In this document: one piece after another, positions 12,101 to 18,896 of the stretch
Position numbering within the stretch: the first letter of the stretch is position 1
Layout of the letters: each line of letters begins with the position of its first letter
Assembly (NCBI GenBank): GCA_014084085.1
Contig: NPFB01000040.1
Location: 93,354-119,370 of the forward strand
DNA length: 26,017 nucleotides
Direction: 5' to 3'
Source of the DNA: Hondaea fermentalgiana
Lineage: Eukaryota > Sar > Bigyra > Thraustochytrida > Thraustochytriidae
Notes under the pieces: model-generated
The model's input: only the letters and a program-made list of their open reading frames with translations
Told to the model about the DNA's origin: nothing
Database searches by the model: none
Position numbers and translations under genes: made by a program

Positions 12101-15100
12101 ACTCCTCTCTGCGAACGAGGAGTGGTCCTCAATGCTGAGTGCGCGAATGCAAGATGCCATGTCGGACATTAGCACGCACCTTTTTAGCCCCAAGCGTCAC
12201 AAGAACGGGGAGAACAGACCAGTCGAATTCGAAAGCAGCAGTGTACACGCGCTTCGCAGTGTAGGTACTCTTGCTGTGCTCGGCGGCCACAACGAGAGCC
12301 TTCGCGTCGGCGGACGCGTTGCCATGACACATGCAGACATTACTGCCACCGTTGTGGGCTGGGACGAAGCAACGTCAAAGTCCGCTCTCGTTGTCATGAC
12401 TCCAAAGCGATCAGGAATCGACCCAATGCTTGAGGATGAAGATGCCCACGAGTCCACAGAGGACCCGAAACAGGCTCAGCAGCAGCAGCAACTTATTCAC
12501 GCTCAGCAGCAGCTCATGCAGCAGAGAGAATCTGCACCCCCCGCGGACAAGCGTTCAATGAAGGCTGTGCGTATGAATTCGGAGGAGCTTATTCCGATTC
12601 CCGAATTCGGATCGCCCTTTGCCAATCTCTCTCCACGCCGCCGCGTAAAGGTCGATGGCTCCTCGCAGGACGTAAATAAAGATGACTCGTCCCGGGAGTC
12701 GAAACAGCAGCGGCCAAACCAAAGGCAGCATTCCCCTGAAACAACTTTGGAGGACTCCTTTTACAGATTGCTGCGCCATCTTTTCGTTGTGCCATTGGAT
12801 GCAACAACTACACGATCAAAGACGGTTCTTCTTGCGCAGTGTCGAGCCCGAACGCTTCGGGTGTTGCACGAGCTTCTACAGACGCTTGATTGCAACTTTG
12901 AGGAGCTTTTCGAGCGCACAGCAGATCATGGCGAGAACATTGCGGTCTCGCTGCTCAAGCTTGCAGTGCGGAACCTCAAGGAGAAGCGTTTCGTCACAAT
13001 GGAGGGTATGGAGATTCGCGCAGAAGAGTTGCGCAAGCGTCTGCATACGCTTCGGCATGCCCAACACGCCTCGGAGCCATCGACCTCAATTGCAATGAGC
13101 GTGCCCTCATCCGAGCACGAAGAGCATCCTGCTTCCTCGACGCCTAAGATAGGAGGTGTCTTTGGAACCCGCGTCGAGGCTGAGTCTGCAACGTTTCAAG
13201 GCCATGGCGACAACGTCGACGATGAAGTTGCCGTGCTCATGTACAGCGAGGACGAGGACGACGAGGCAGACGACGGAGAGATGGAGGATGGCCTAAATGA
13301 CAGTCAAGGACTTCATGCGCTGCGAGCAAGTCTTCGAGGCCCAGCCCCGGACCTCGACGGTGATGATATGGGTTTGACCTCATCTTCGGAAGAAGACGAC
13401 GATGATGATGACGATGATGAAGAGGAGGATGATGAAGACGACGAAGAGAATGATGAAGAGGATGGAAACGGGGCCGCAGGTCATCGACGCGCGAATGCGA
13501 ACGGAAACGCGAACGCAAATGACGGCTCTCCCGGAGGCCTTCATGGCGAAGGAGCTGCTGGTGAGCCGCCTTCGAGCAGTAATGACCCACCTTCGTACCT
13601 CGTAGACGAGCTAGTGGCCATGGGTTTTCCCGAGGAATGGTGCGTGGTTGCGCTTCGGATCCAAGGTTATGACCTCATTGCAGCTTCAACATGGATCGTA
13701 GACAACCTGGACATGCTTAGCTCAACGCCCTTGAGCGAACTCATCCCTCCCTCGTTGATGGAGTCCAAGACGTACGACGAGGACGACGTTCAGGCCGTGC
13801 ACTCGACGGAGCAAGGCGGTCATCTCGCAACGAATTCTCGTCTTTCTCTGGACGAAATGCCCATCGTCGAGCCTATTGAAGAAAAGGTGGTGCAGGCGGC
13901 GCAGGCGATGGCACCTAAAGCGGACGAGGAGCGCCGACGACGGCGTCGTCGGCTGCAGCGCGCCAAGGCAAGCCTAAGACGCATTGATGAGCCTTTTCAG
14001 CAGCTAGAGGTGGCTTTTGGGGATGACGTCTTTGAGGACGATCACTTTCGTACAGACGCCTGCGCAAGTTATGGATACGGTTACAAATGCGGCGCTCTTG
14101 GCCTATACAATGGCGTGCATGCGGAAGGTACAAAGCAGGATGCCGCTCGCGAGGCCTTCCGATCAGAAATCGCCTTGCTCAATTTTGGGGACCTCGAAAA
14201 GCTGTGCGCCGAGCTCGAAGAAGAGCTCTCGATCCTGTATGCTCGTTCGTGCCTGATCCTACTTTTACAACGCTGGCGTGAATGGCCGGCAGCGGATGTA
14301 CAGTTCGACAAGGTCTTTCTCAGTGAAGAGATTAACTTTGCCAAGTTTCTGCGTCTCGTACTCTTTCGTGGACCACAGCTCATGCCTGCCTTGCTCGATC
14401 ACTTGCTTGAAACCAACCTTCCTGGACTTGTACCCATCACTCCACCGCGTGCAGGGTCTGCTGCTGAGCTGGAGATGCTGCATCCTCGACTTGGAGGAAG
14501 TGCCGAAGATCTCTTTCCCGCCGACGTGGGAAGCATGGATCCGCACGCTACAAAGGATCCGCACCATCAACAACAAGAGGACCGTAAGGGTCGGAAAGCG
14601 CTCAACAGTGCAGCTGCGGCAGCTGGAAGCATTTTGCGACTGATGATGGATGCTCTCAAGCCAAGCCTGGTGCAGCTTCTTCGCAAAGATCACAATGGCA
14701 AGCTCGGCAATACCCTGACTGATTTCGTGTTGCGGGATCTCGAGACTGCTGCGCGAAGTGAGGAGCATGTCGAGCAACTTTGGGGTATGCGCGAACTCAG
14801 CTGTAGTGACTTTCAGCTCGCGCGAGCTCCGTGCGTCGAGTTCGACACGTGGGTGCTCGGCATTTTACAAAATGAGGGCGTCGAAGCGACCTTGTCAGAG
14901 AATGCCTTCAAGAGCTACGCCAAGCTTTTGGGTGCTCCAAATCTCCCTCTCAAGAGCCTGGCGCTCAAGAGTCTCGTCAAGGTATTACGAAAGACTCCGG
15001 AACTCTGCCGGGAGCTTCCATACCAGCGTCTCTTTGCTGTGAGCCAAAAACGTTCCAATCTCGAAGCGCAGGGTCAGCGTGTGTTCTACTCCAAGTTCCT

Positions 15101-18100
15101 CTCGGCTGCGGTGGAGGTTCTTGGTCTCATGAGGCAGGTGCTTCCGGGGACGCGTCTTTCCCTCGCCAATGTTGAGACCTTTGAGCTCGGGGAGAGAGCT
15201 TACCGAGGTGATCTTGCCGAGCACGCATGTGCGGGGCCCGAGTCCCTCGCGGACACTCCATGTGCGTCTTGCCTCGAGACATCATGTGCGGCGAAATGCG
15301 CAGACTGCGACGCTATTCTTTGCGAACCCTGTGCACAACGACACGAGGTGAGCCATGAGCTAATTCTCTCTCCATGCTGTCGCGAGGTCGCAGGGGAGTC
15401 AAAGCCAAGCCAGGAAAATGACCAGCCCGAGTCGTCGGGCGTGAGAAGTTTTGTCGTGACTTCTACGGACTGTGAATGTATTGAGGTGGCGTGGCATGTT
15501 GATCCTGGGTTTGACAGCGAGATCGTGCTGCAAGCCAATGAAAAGGTGTTTTGCGTGACGGAAATGAACGGCTGCAGCTTTCGCTTCACGGGCCTGCGCG
15601 CTGGTTCAACGTACCAGGTGGCACTTTACGTGCTTACCAAGAGTGGAGAGCGCTCCAAGGTTGCCTCGCACAAGGCAAGAACCAAGGATCGCCTAGCCTT
15701 TGAGTTTGACCCGTACAACTGTGGGCCAAACATTTGTATCACGGACAAGGGGCTATGCGCGCGATTTGCGGCGACCGAGTCGTGGAGCACAGTGCTTGCC
15801 ACACGTGGGTACTCTAGCGGCGTGCATTCGTGGCAAGTTCGCATCGACGAGTCTGATTCGCCGTATTTGTTTGTTGGTGTGGCTTCTCGTAAGGCTTGTC
15901 TGCAGACCTTTCTTGGTGGCGACGAGCATGGATGGGGCTACATTGGTGACCGGGCTCTGTACCACAAACGGAATCGTCTGAGCATATACGGTGATCGATT
16001 TGGTCAAGGCGATGTGCTCTCGGTCACACTTGACATGGATGCCGGAACGCTTGCCTTTGCTCGAAATGGCAAGGACCTCGGGGTCGCACTCGATGGCCTT
16101 ACAGGTGTTTTGTATCCCGCCTTTGCGTTTTATTCGGGCTCACAGGTCATCAGCCTGGTCAAGAAAAGTCTATACCGGCGCGACGTGACCACAGACCCTG
16201 CCGTGCCCACTACGGTCTTCACCGACGATATATTGACTGCAGTCGGCACAGTGGACCGATTTCTCAGCGGTGACTACGCCGCCGACGCTGTTTTGGAGGG
16301 CGCGGCCTGGGAGTCTCACCAAGACTGGGCGGCGCAGAAGTGGACGCGTGTGTGGACCCGTCTTGGCAAGGACTTGCGCTTGAAGCGTCCTGGAAGGCTG
16401 CAAAAAGTGCAAACGCATCTTGGCACGGGCACGGTCGTAGGCCTTGGCCTTGAAGATGATGCGCAATTGTGGGTGACCTACGACGAAGCGCAGAGCGCTG
16501 GGGCCTGGCCCATTTCACTGGACGACGACCGACTGACGGTTCTCAGCGAAGAGGAAATCCAGTCACCAATTGCAAACGTGGCCATGAGCAAGGAAGCGTT
16601 TTCCTCCAGTCTTCACGCTTTCGAGGCAGCAACGGCTATTCAGGTCGACAGGGACCTCGTCGCGGAGCTTGGTGCGTATTGTGAGCGCAAGGGCTGCAGT
16701 CCGTTCGAAATAGGTCCCGATACTTTTGCGACGGACGTTCTTGCAGGGCTCCAGCTGCGAAGCCGCGCGAGGGTAAGTTTGGAGCAGGCTGCAGCCCGTT
16801 TTGCGCTTCTCAAGGCGCTAAATGAGCGCTTTGAGGTTATCTTGCCGTGGTTTGCAGCGCAAATGCAAGCCGACCCGAGAGCGGTCATTCTTATCGAAGG
16901 GGACCTTGCTGGACATACCTCTGCGGCGTCAGCGGGCCTAGAGGGGCCCAATTGGGCTCTTGCAAGCCTACCGCAGAAATTGAGCTACTTTCGAGGTCTC
17001 ATCTTTTGGCACGTGAAAAAACAGCTTTTGGAGCGTCTGCTCGAGCGCTCCGCGACGGTGCCGAAGCGCGCTGAAGACGACTACGAATACCCGGAAGAGC
17101 TCCCGCAGCTCATGCTTAATCGGCCCAAGGCGGCATTTTCTCGAACGCTCCCGGATCCGGAGTCGCGACTCAGTTTTTCGCTCTTTGGCCAGGCGTTTGA
17201 CGAGCTTCACTTTTTGGAGCCACGCATTCTACGCATTGCCTACTCGCACCCCATGGACGAGGGCCAGGCCCGCACCTTTAAGGTAAAATTCGAGGGTGAG
17301 GGTGTCGACGACTATGGAGGTCCCTACCGTGAGGTGTTTTCGCAATGGTCGGGCGAGCTCACGGCAACAACACTTTCTCCGGATGGCGCAGCGGAAGAAG
17401 GACATCCAGACCAGGATCTTGGCGAGGGAGGTGGCTTGGGGAACGGCACCGAGTCTGGGACTGGCGGCGGCGACGACGATGCCGAGGACAAAAAGGACAA
17501 TCAGCAGATGCAATGCGTGCTTCCGATTCTTCACCCATGCCCGAATCGCCAGCACGGGGTTGGCGCGAATCGCGAAAAGTACGTCTTGCGGCCGGACCCC
17601 AGTCAGGGCGCGGATCCGAGTGCGATGGCGCGCGGGAAAAAGGACAGCGGCGCGCACCTTTTGCTGGAAATGATCAATTTCTCGGGTCAGCTCTTTGGCA
17701 TTGCCATGCGAACACGTGCCCTTCTCAATGTTGACCTTGCCAATCTTGTGTGGAAACCACTCGTGGGCGAGTCGGTTGTCCTCGAGGACCTGAGAGACGT
17801 GGATCATAGCACTGTCGCTCTTGTCGAGCAGCTTCGCACAGCTGATCCGGCGTATCTCGAGGCCATGTGCGAGGAGCTACGATGGAACACATCCCTAAGT
17901 GATGGCTCGCGCGTGGAGTTGGTGCCAGGTGGCCATCACTTGCGGGTAAATCCCGCGGACTGCGAAGATTACATACGGGCTCTGTTGCATGCCCGTCTAC
18001 GTGAGGCGCAGCAAAGCACGGCCGCACTACGCGACGGCCTTGCATCTGTTGTGCCGCGAGCTGCGCTCAGTTTGCTAACGCCAGAAGAGCTGGAGCGCAA

Positions 18101-18575
18101 GATATGCGGAGCTCCAGAGCTAGACGTCGACCTTCTGCAGAGCTGCACGGAGTATGACGATGACCTCTGCGAATCCGATCCACATATTCAGTCCTTTTGG
18201 CGTGTACTTCGCAACTTTCCAAACAAGCAGCGACAGATGTTCTTGCGATTTGTATGGGCTCGCTCTCGTCTTCCTGCGACCAAGCACGACTTTCCGCAGC
18301 ACTTGAAGATTCAGGCCCCGGTCGCCGAGGGTCCTCGTGAGAACCCAGACATGTGGCTGCCGAAGGCGCACACGTGCTTTTTCGCACTCTCGCTGCCCAA
18401 GTATTCTACGGACGAAATCATGGAAGAAAAGCTGCGCTATGCCATTACGAATACGACGGAAATGGACGCTGATTTTAACATTAACCAGTCTGAAAACCAG
18501 CATTGGCAGGCGCCCGACTCTGCCGACGCTGCGGGTCGCGCGTCTCCGGTGCTGCGCATTCAGACCTCTGAATAA
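3105..18575 (+). CDS. HERC1-like: Giant HERC1-like HECT E3 ubiquitin ligase, 5156 aa, single exon
   Basis: Transfers ubiquitin from E2 to substrate through a HECT thioester. The start is fixed by an in-frame TAA at 3096-3098, just upstream. Domains by residue: N-terminal MGNAESGS, an N-myristoylation pattern (Gly2, Ser6); Arg tract (about 213-224); Asn/Ser tract (about 679-725); seven RCC1 blades, WSFGQNSYGELAHGD type (about 788-1166); Gln tracts (8 Gln at 1719-1726); Gly/Ser linker (about 2545-2566); LamG/ConA-like domain (about 2618-2769); acidic tract (about 3428-3457); UBA with MGF (about 3498-3541); B-box-like zinc finger (about 4053-4085); FN3 (about 4113-4196); SPRY (about 4198-4354); a small Gly-rich barrel-like segment (about 4434-4482); HECT (about 4687-5156) with the catalytic Cys at 5091 in KAHTCFFAL. 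The HECT domain matches the HERC1 class (LPIL..C.PN, SLLTPEELE, MRFVSGRSRLP-like). Length resembles human HERC1/HERC2, but there is one RCC1 propeller rather than two or three, and the LamG/UBA/B-box set differs. Substrates are unknown. Confidence 0.93.
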   Translation: MGNAESGSRSATPLGGTGADPFDALPSADMDAHYLRACMDEMFDKDLVRKNFVSSVNAASLIDDRDAALNSPSSPTSASVEEAEAIADAVACLAYPYDAAARSITVQRLTKGLTENCREEDPFTTTVDQRIHFLRCMHAAMMRAWPRRAALKGKHRQSDALSGTDRKTALLRKVLLNMHEHDDHEDTSPDDNHLMLPGDGLNTTHEELSEAEMRRRRRRRRRRRLAQNSIDNAPRDRQNQESFGAPDLAAEATSFGLSHPVRLGLSLFFTLLDCIQQDEACTVDQYVQLVREILPIAQSLGPELLGHEIPAIREPSRDDVQHAGGLAGQGLGYNGTGPGSEGPAEKMNELPPVGVLNEISEFLYRAGTSRKLVGLGSRNLLEEELLLGGARTGTLGSARPSSASKSRSMELARGDRKIGTDEDSRYGHDLHDVDAQRYHELALSAEERAQAIESLFTLALGRAKLVDFLLCLKVLLEDAVADAAASSSSLPSAASLSVETARKLGKKDAMTPSTSPTEGLAVFPTATATGGLAASPDRGERSPDHLPAERMQKRGWRTVEDLMLGVDAQEAEVKSGVSPLTASLPAEGILADASSFAPTRAASVSGVGASAAVTPGMGPSATSASSTDITSMEGSQTIVPLSEQEQREMTGAAVGGTKPRIAARPGTGEKTGGAPPSNNNFEHDHIKSATTNHSSSSSNTTSNNVYNNHRNNNYYNNNNNNNNNNEVEEQRSPRERRIREQARRSSSQKVQPGSLRALDLWSKLMQLSEVDTRELFKAHMLGAKAEEVEVWSFGQNSYGELAHGDTITRKAPKEAGVLNGKDVVQVAAGNEHTIVLTRSGKVYAVGYNDNGQCGQGNTGRVAHLSNIEFLNNKNVAQVHAYNGCEHTLCVTQEGALYSFGYNYRGQLGHGNTTSISIPQLVPGFGIPGRRVRYVSCSYYHSVVATDSGEVFSFGRNDFGQLGHGDTLDRKEPARIDALSTGEHVVSVACGQYHTIVALSSGSVYASGKNDYGQLGLKLPEPHRRMTIVRAFGSKAMDRESDDCIKELRCGYYHTIALSTTGKLWAFGRNDYGQLGIGSTAQKVFGPREVEDLDGSTTRVVRIAAGCYHSVAVDHNNVMYVFGRNNHGQLGCGDSPERPSPLPLKSFAGSRIADVAAGFYHTIVLVGGQDADEKEHLDQDESFLFTPEQHELRDFVMQEREALAVRRKLLSPLELAFHTLYNLDRMGSYHARRQESVQRWRGQRAYPALDPLAELDENPASRATDRRNLAVPSTLSLGGHASAAANTRPASNATGTQTLLPPGDLPFCIDSDPRTLVLLVYLARLCTSQADALHSEPGCERWTYMALALLRLTRNNLAQLLWSGAGPRLQHEMQNLESEPSSLVRALDEVHRFALDTIENPPRLKSRHDTEMAQAIASEVLMTGLELFYPTQELQVQLLASLMAENDETDEREEECKSESENETREEKDLEREQEKSLSRGGAPELRKQLAARSRAVAQQQQHQQHQEQHDILPFETRISPRSPLFKFQRTSSPAVFSRGLKRYLLEPLLRRLADDELVSAMIPYQAILFSSEAETSASRPGRARSLSKHNEDDSSVALLSSLLSSLVRQIGAETGRAISAGLRNPANTNGFLQLLLALQKHLLSWAANSSHPTESSVEGLPRTGQYLDDLLDKFAAAVPGLGSSVSSSSLMSSSSGVSRESTLDTNSPESAVADAQPPQQQQQQQQLHDQHETNSDDTGGSFAWNLETSNSTAWDCLLRYAELVLRQSNDELAAVVTPENLDALAQKSVVARVLPSLIMALSLFADRTYFARRLLPRVIDTLRVVDQTAQKSPPLLAADQEYRLASERFGGSKIKSKKKRVEEALALASLPWLLQLEKALASLGGKLAATLVGGHVEGEARQLEQIPGPDEIRESYVVWRDATLFKGGLDARIISRVSPKSSILPMLHMAANGASGVHWVDREKNRPPSASVHRKSGSSSAHKFGSDWFKMFSFGEQLRFVQRIQRGTEPIVDAIRAAHAKANFAYNVTLIQGRGNGGADASALEKVEACIFAAVLKHTGALLDAILYAHNHDAPAAAAPPPPRVLDCWRAAADVRMHLVRLRSQFMASASDDAQASDDNNLFHAFCAGYLKRAQFLLLFGGASAAKTARAGAVRTENPHWKTLRAAVWTAIRWKRLTREGIQCKEALSSTASDNGMVHLVIRFIKCPTDLTVAADPSAPPTSPTKKPASPSKRRKQLMQQQYFDLGALFWMIINNCRRAYLRTCGLDSFRRLLATPELVSPRTDVLRHLAPSLRLPGDLASMLICGKDRVGTSGAGSSQGQNGDSNGAGAASSADSAHTSSRNGKVPASGNDAVASTASGLSAAGPAASSAVQASFVQLYTDLAHALRSALREDGKACAQERLLLLDAWATSLGPIDADLLCSTGLLETLQNALQMDREMDRKGEEDKQSLSQHQGRSSNGNAGGKAALDSEKRRKKQIGRAAWTLFRLLLAQIGDESDSDGRLASLLDVLYAEMQASLEMMLPTQSHTEAVSGTDAGTEEKHGGSGSGGGSGGGNGGAGGSNASSSKHSYELVKAPTRVNSVGGGLVLAPPSAAADSKRGQSAASNELYDEDDREEFSLSFWVFPERQASGLDRVLVMRGNASVQAPILTIRDLDSRLELWSSIDDDETERVVSKDAIPLNAWTHVAIVMDQGKLRLFINGDLDGQQQSSSPHVLSAEQSAQLPICVGKPNLDRMLSGFEGYVAQLKYRTRALSPIHVHVMFDQGPPQHLRVLDRHCFQLVVLQQTLTESAIGRKSLAMPRWLRIHARLIRYGTPRVQQAVLRLWRVLFPSTHPSEVAPHVLAPLIRAKDGLSYTGEDFIDYLLAQIGVGVWHSKESPTPPLSASSTVGVESKEQAEPTTPALEERDDDESKTARTEAKDEVTKKNTSSTMPTVSSTAAAADSNKDAKHKHKKLSLECDTSVGRWRRRDVEVKPSALSGSSSHHSFALASELVMLVRLLSANEEWSSMLSARMQDAMSDISTHLFSPKRHKNGENRPVEFESSSVHALRSVGTLAVLGGHNESLRVGGRVAMTHADITATVVGWDEATSKSALVVMTPKRSGIDPMLEDEDAHESTEDPKQAQQQQQLIHAQQQLMQQRESAPPADKRSMKAVRMNSEELIPIPEFGSPFANLSPRRRVKVDGSSQDVNKDDSSRESKQQRPNQRQHSPETTLEDSFYRLLRHLFVVPLDATTTRSKTVLLAQCRARTLRVLHELLQTLDCNFEELFERTADHGENIAVSLLKLAVRNLKEKRFVTMEGMEIRAEELRKRLHTLRHAQHASEPSTSIAMSVPSSEHEEHPASSTPKIGGVFGTRVEAESATFQGHGDNVDDEVAVLMYSEDEDDEADDGEMEDGLNDSQGLHALRASLRGPAPDLDGDDMGLTSSSEEDDDDDDDDEEEDDEDDEENDEEDGNGAAGHRRANANGNANANDGSPGGLHGEGAAGEPPSSSNDPPSYLVDELVAMGFPEEWCVVALRIQGYDLIAASTWIVDNLDMLSSTPLSELIPPSLMESKTYDEDDVQAVHSTEQGGHLATNSRLSLDEMPIVEPIEEKVVQAAQAMAPKADEERRRRRRRLQRAKASLRRIDEPFQQLEVAFGDDVFEDDHFRTDACASYGYGYKCGALGLYNGVHAEGTKQDAAREAFRSEIALLNFGDLEKLCAELEEELSILYARSCLILLLQRWREWPAADVQFDKVFLSEEINFAKFLRLVLFRGPQLMPALLDHLLETNLPGLVPITPPRAGSAAELEMLHPRLGGSAEDLFPADVGSMDPHATKDPHHQQQEDRKGRKALNSAAAAAGSILRLMMDALKPSLVQLLRKDHNGKLGNTLTDFVLRDLETAARSEEHVEQLWGMRELSCSDFQLARAPCVEFDTWVLGILQNEGVEATLSENAFKSYAKLLGAPNLPLKSLALKSLVKVLRKTPELCRELPYQRLFAVSQKRSNLEAQGQRVFYSKFLSAAVEVLGLMRQVLPGTRLSLANVETFELGERAYRGDLAEHACAGPESLADTPCASCLETSCAAKCADCDAILCEPCAQRHEVSHELILSPCCREVAGESKPSQENDQPESSGVRSFVVTSTDCECIEVAWHVDPGFDSEIVLQANEKVFCVTEMNGCSFRFTGLRAGSTYQVALYVLTKSGERSKVASHKARTKDRLAFEFDPYNCGPNICITDKGLCARFAATESWSTVLATRGYSSGVHSWQVRIDESDSPYLFVGVASRKACLQTFLGGDEHGWGYIGDRALYHKRNRLSIYGDRFGQGDVLSVTLDMDAGTLAFARNGKDLGVALDGLTGVLYPAFAFYSGSQVISLVKKSLYRRDVTTDPAVPTTVFTDDILTAVGTVDRFLSGDYAADAVLEGAAWESHQDWAAQKWTRVWTRLGKDLRLKRPGRLQKVQTHLGTGTVVGLGLEDDAQLWVTYDEAQSAGAWPISLDDDRLTVLSEEEIQSPIANVAMSKEAFSSSLHAFEAATAIQVDRDLVAELGAYCERKGCSPFEIGPDTFATDVLAGLQLRSRARVSLEQAAARFALLKALNERFEVILPWFAAQMQADPRAVILIEGDLAGHTSAASAGLEGPNWALASLPQKLSYFRGLIFWHVKKQLLERLLERSATVPKRAEDDYEYPEELPQLMLNRPKAAFSRTLPDPESRLSFSLFGQAFDELHFLEPRILRIAYSHPMDEGQARTFKVKFEGEGVDDYGGPYREVFSQWSGELTATTLSPDGAAEEGHPDQDLGEGGGLGNGTESGTGGGDDDAEDKKDNQQMQCVLPILHPCPNRQHGVGANREKYVLRPDPSQGADPSAMARGKKDSGAHLLLEMINFSGQLFGIAMRTRALLNVDLANLVWKPLVGESVVLEDLRDVDHSTVALVEQLRTADPAYLEAMCEELRWNTSLSDGSRVELVPGGHHLRVNPADCEDYIRALLHARLREAQQSTAALRDGLASVVPRAALSLLTPEELERKICGAPELDVDLLQSCTEYDDDLCESDPHIQSFWRVLRNFPNKQRQMFLRFVWARSRLPATKHDFPQHLKIQAPVAEGPRENPDMWLPKAHTCFFALSLPKYSTDEIMEEKLRYAITNTTEMDADFNINQSENQHWQAPDSADAAGRASPVLRIQTSE
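3750..3775. repeat. Perfect 26-bp palindrome inside the HERC-like gene
   Basis: Bases 3750-3775 equal their own reverse complement exactly, centred on GGCGCC and flanked by GACGTC-containing arms. It encodes part of an uninterrupted Arg run (about residues 213-224) made from CGA, CGC and CGG codons. Confidence 0.95.
5139..5280 (+). repeat. AAC/AAT/AGC codon repeat encoding an Asn/Ser-rich tract
   Basis: Imperfect trinucleotide repeat coding for about 47 residues dominated by Asn with Ser, Thr and Tyr, ending in ten consecutive Asn. It separates the N-terminal region from the RCC1 propeller and is probably a disordered linker. Confidence 0.9.
8259..8282 (+). repeat. (CAG)8 encoding eight Gln
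   Basis: Eight pure CAG codons in frame in the HERC-like gene (residues 1719-1726). Other Gln-rich stretches occur at about 7590-7635 and 12471-12525 with mixed CAG/CAA codons. Confidence 0.95.
10737..10800 (+). repeat. GGC/AGC repeat encoding a Gly/Ser linker
   Basis: Imperfect GGC and AGC codon repeats encode a Gly/Ser/Asn-rich stretch (about residues 2545-2566) shortly before the LamG-like domain. It is likely a flexible linker. Confidence 0.85.
13386..13473 (+). repeat. GAT/GAC/GAA repeat encoding an acidic tract
   Basis: Purine-rich codon repeat giving nearly 30 Asp/Glu residues with eight consecutive Asp, about 40 residues before the UBA domain of the HERC-like ligase. Confidence 0.9.
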
Positions 18576-18576
18576 A
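18571..18576 (+). terminator. AATAAA overlapping the HERC-like stop codon
   Basis: The hexamer starts two bases before the TAA stop (18573-18575) and includes it. No other AATAAA is seen on this strand before 18896. If used, the 3' UTR would be only tens of bases long. Confidence 0.5.
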
Positions 18577-18663
18577 ATGCTGAAAGGAATGATTTGTATG
18601 TTTTCTCCGTTGTTGTCTTTTGGTTTCTTTTGTTTTGGTAGGGAGGCGGGGGAGAACACTGAG

Positions 18664-18696
18664 AAATGTCACAATTTCAGGGAAATTGTGACGTTT
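18664..18696. repeat. Perfect-arm hairpin in the convergent 3' spacer
   Basis: GTCACAATTTC (18668-18678) and GAAATTGTGAC (18682-18692) are exact reverse complements around an AGG loop. Pairing extends by one T-G and three A-T pairs to 18664-18696, giving a 15-pair stem. On the minus strand the stem begins at the JmjC gene's candidate AATAAA. Confidence 0.9.
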
Positions 18697-18699
18697 ATT
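18694..18699 (-). terminator. Minus-strand AATAAA, candidate poly(A) signal of the JmjC gene
   Basis: TTTATT on the plus strand reads AATAAA on the minus strand, about 200 bases after the JmjC stop codon. It abuts the 15-pair hairpin, so a cleavage site 10-30 bases downstream would fall inside the stem. Confidence 0.5.
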
Positions 18700-18896
18700 T
18701 TCAAAGATCATTCTTGATAAGAAATGGAACCATTTTGGTGCCGACCTTGCTCACAATGGTAAGATCGCCTTACTTGCCGAGAATAATAATAATCATGTCC
18801 TGGGTAGAGCCACCAAAGACTGAACGTTTAAACATCAGTGCGAAACGCTAAATGGTCATGTGCTGTTTGGCAGAAGTATAGGAAAAAATGCTACGT

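Larger units (their letters stand above)
18576..18896. other. Convergent spacer between the HERC-like and JmjC genes
   Basis: These 321 bases are more AT-rich than the flanking genes and hold the 3' UTRs of both convergent genes. They contain the hairpin at 18664-18696, a minus-strand AATAAA at 18694-18699 and an (AAT)4 stretch at 18782-18793. I see no gene here. Confidence 0.75.

Noticed and set aside
8259..12525. CAG repeats considered as a CRISPR-like or satellite array
   Set aside because: They are in-frame Gln codons scattered through one protein, without regular spacers.
18664..18696. Hairpin as a bacterial rho-independent terminator
   Set aside because: The genes are clearly eukaryotic; the stem is AT-rich in its centre and is better viewed as a 3'-UTR element.
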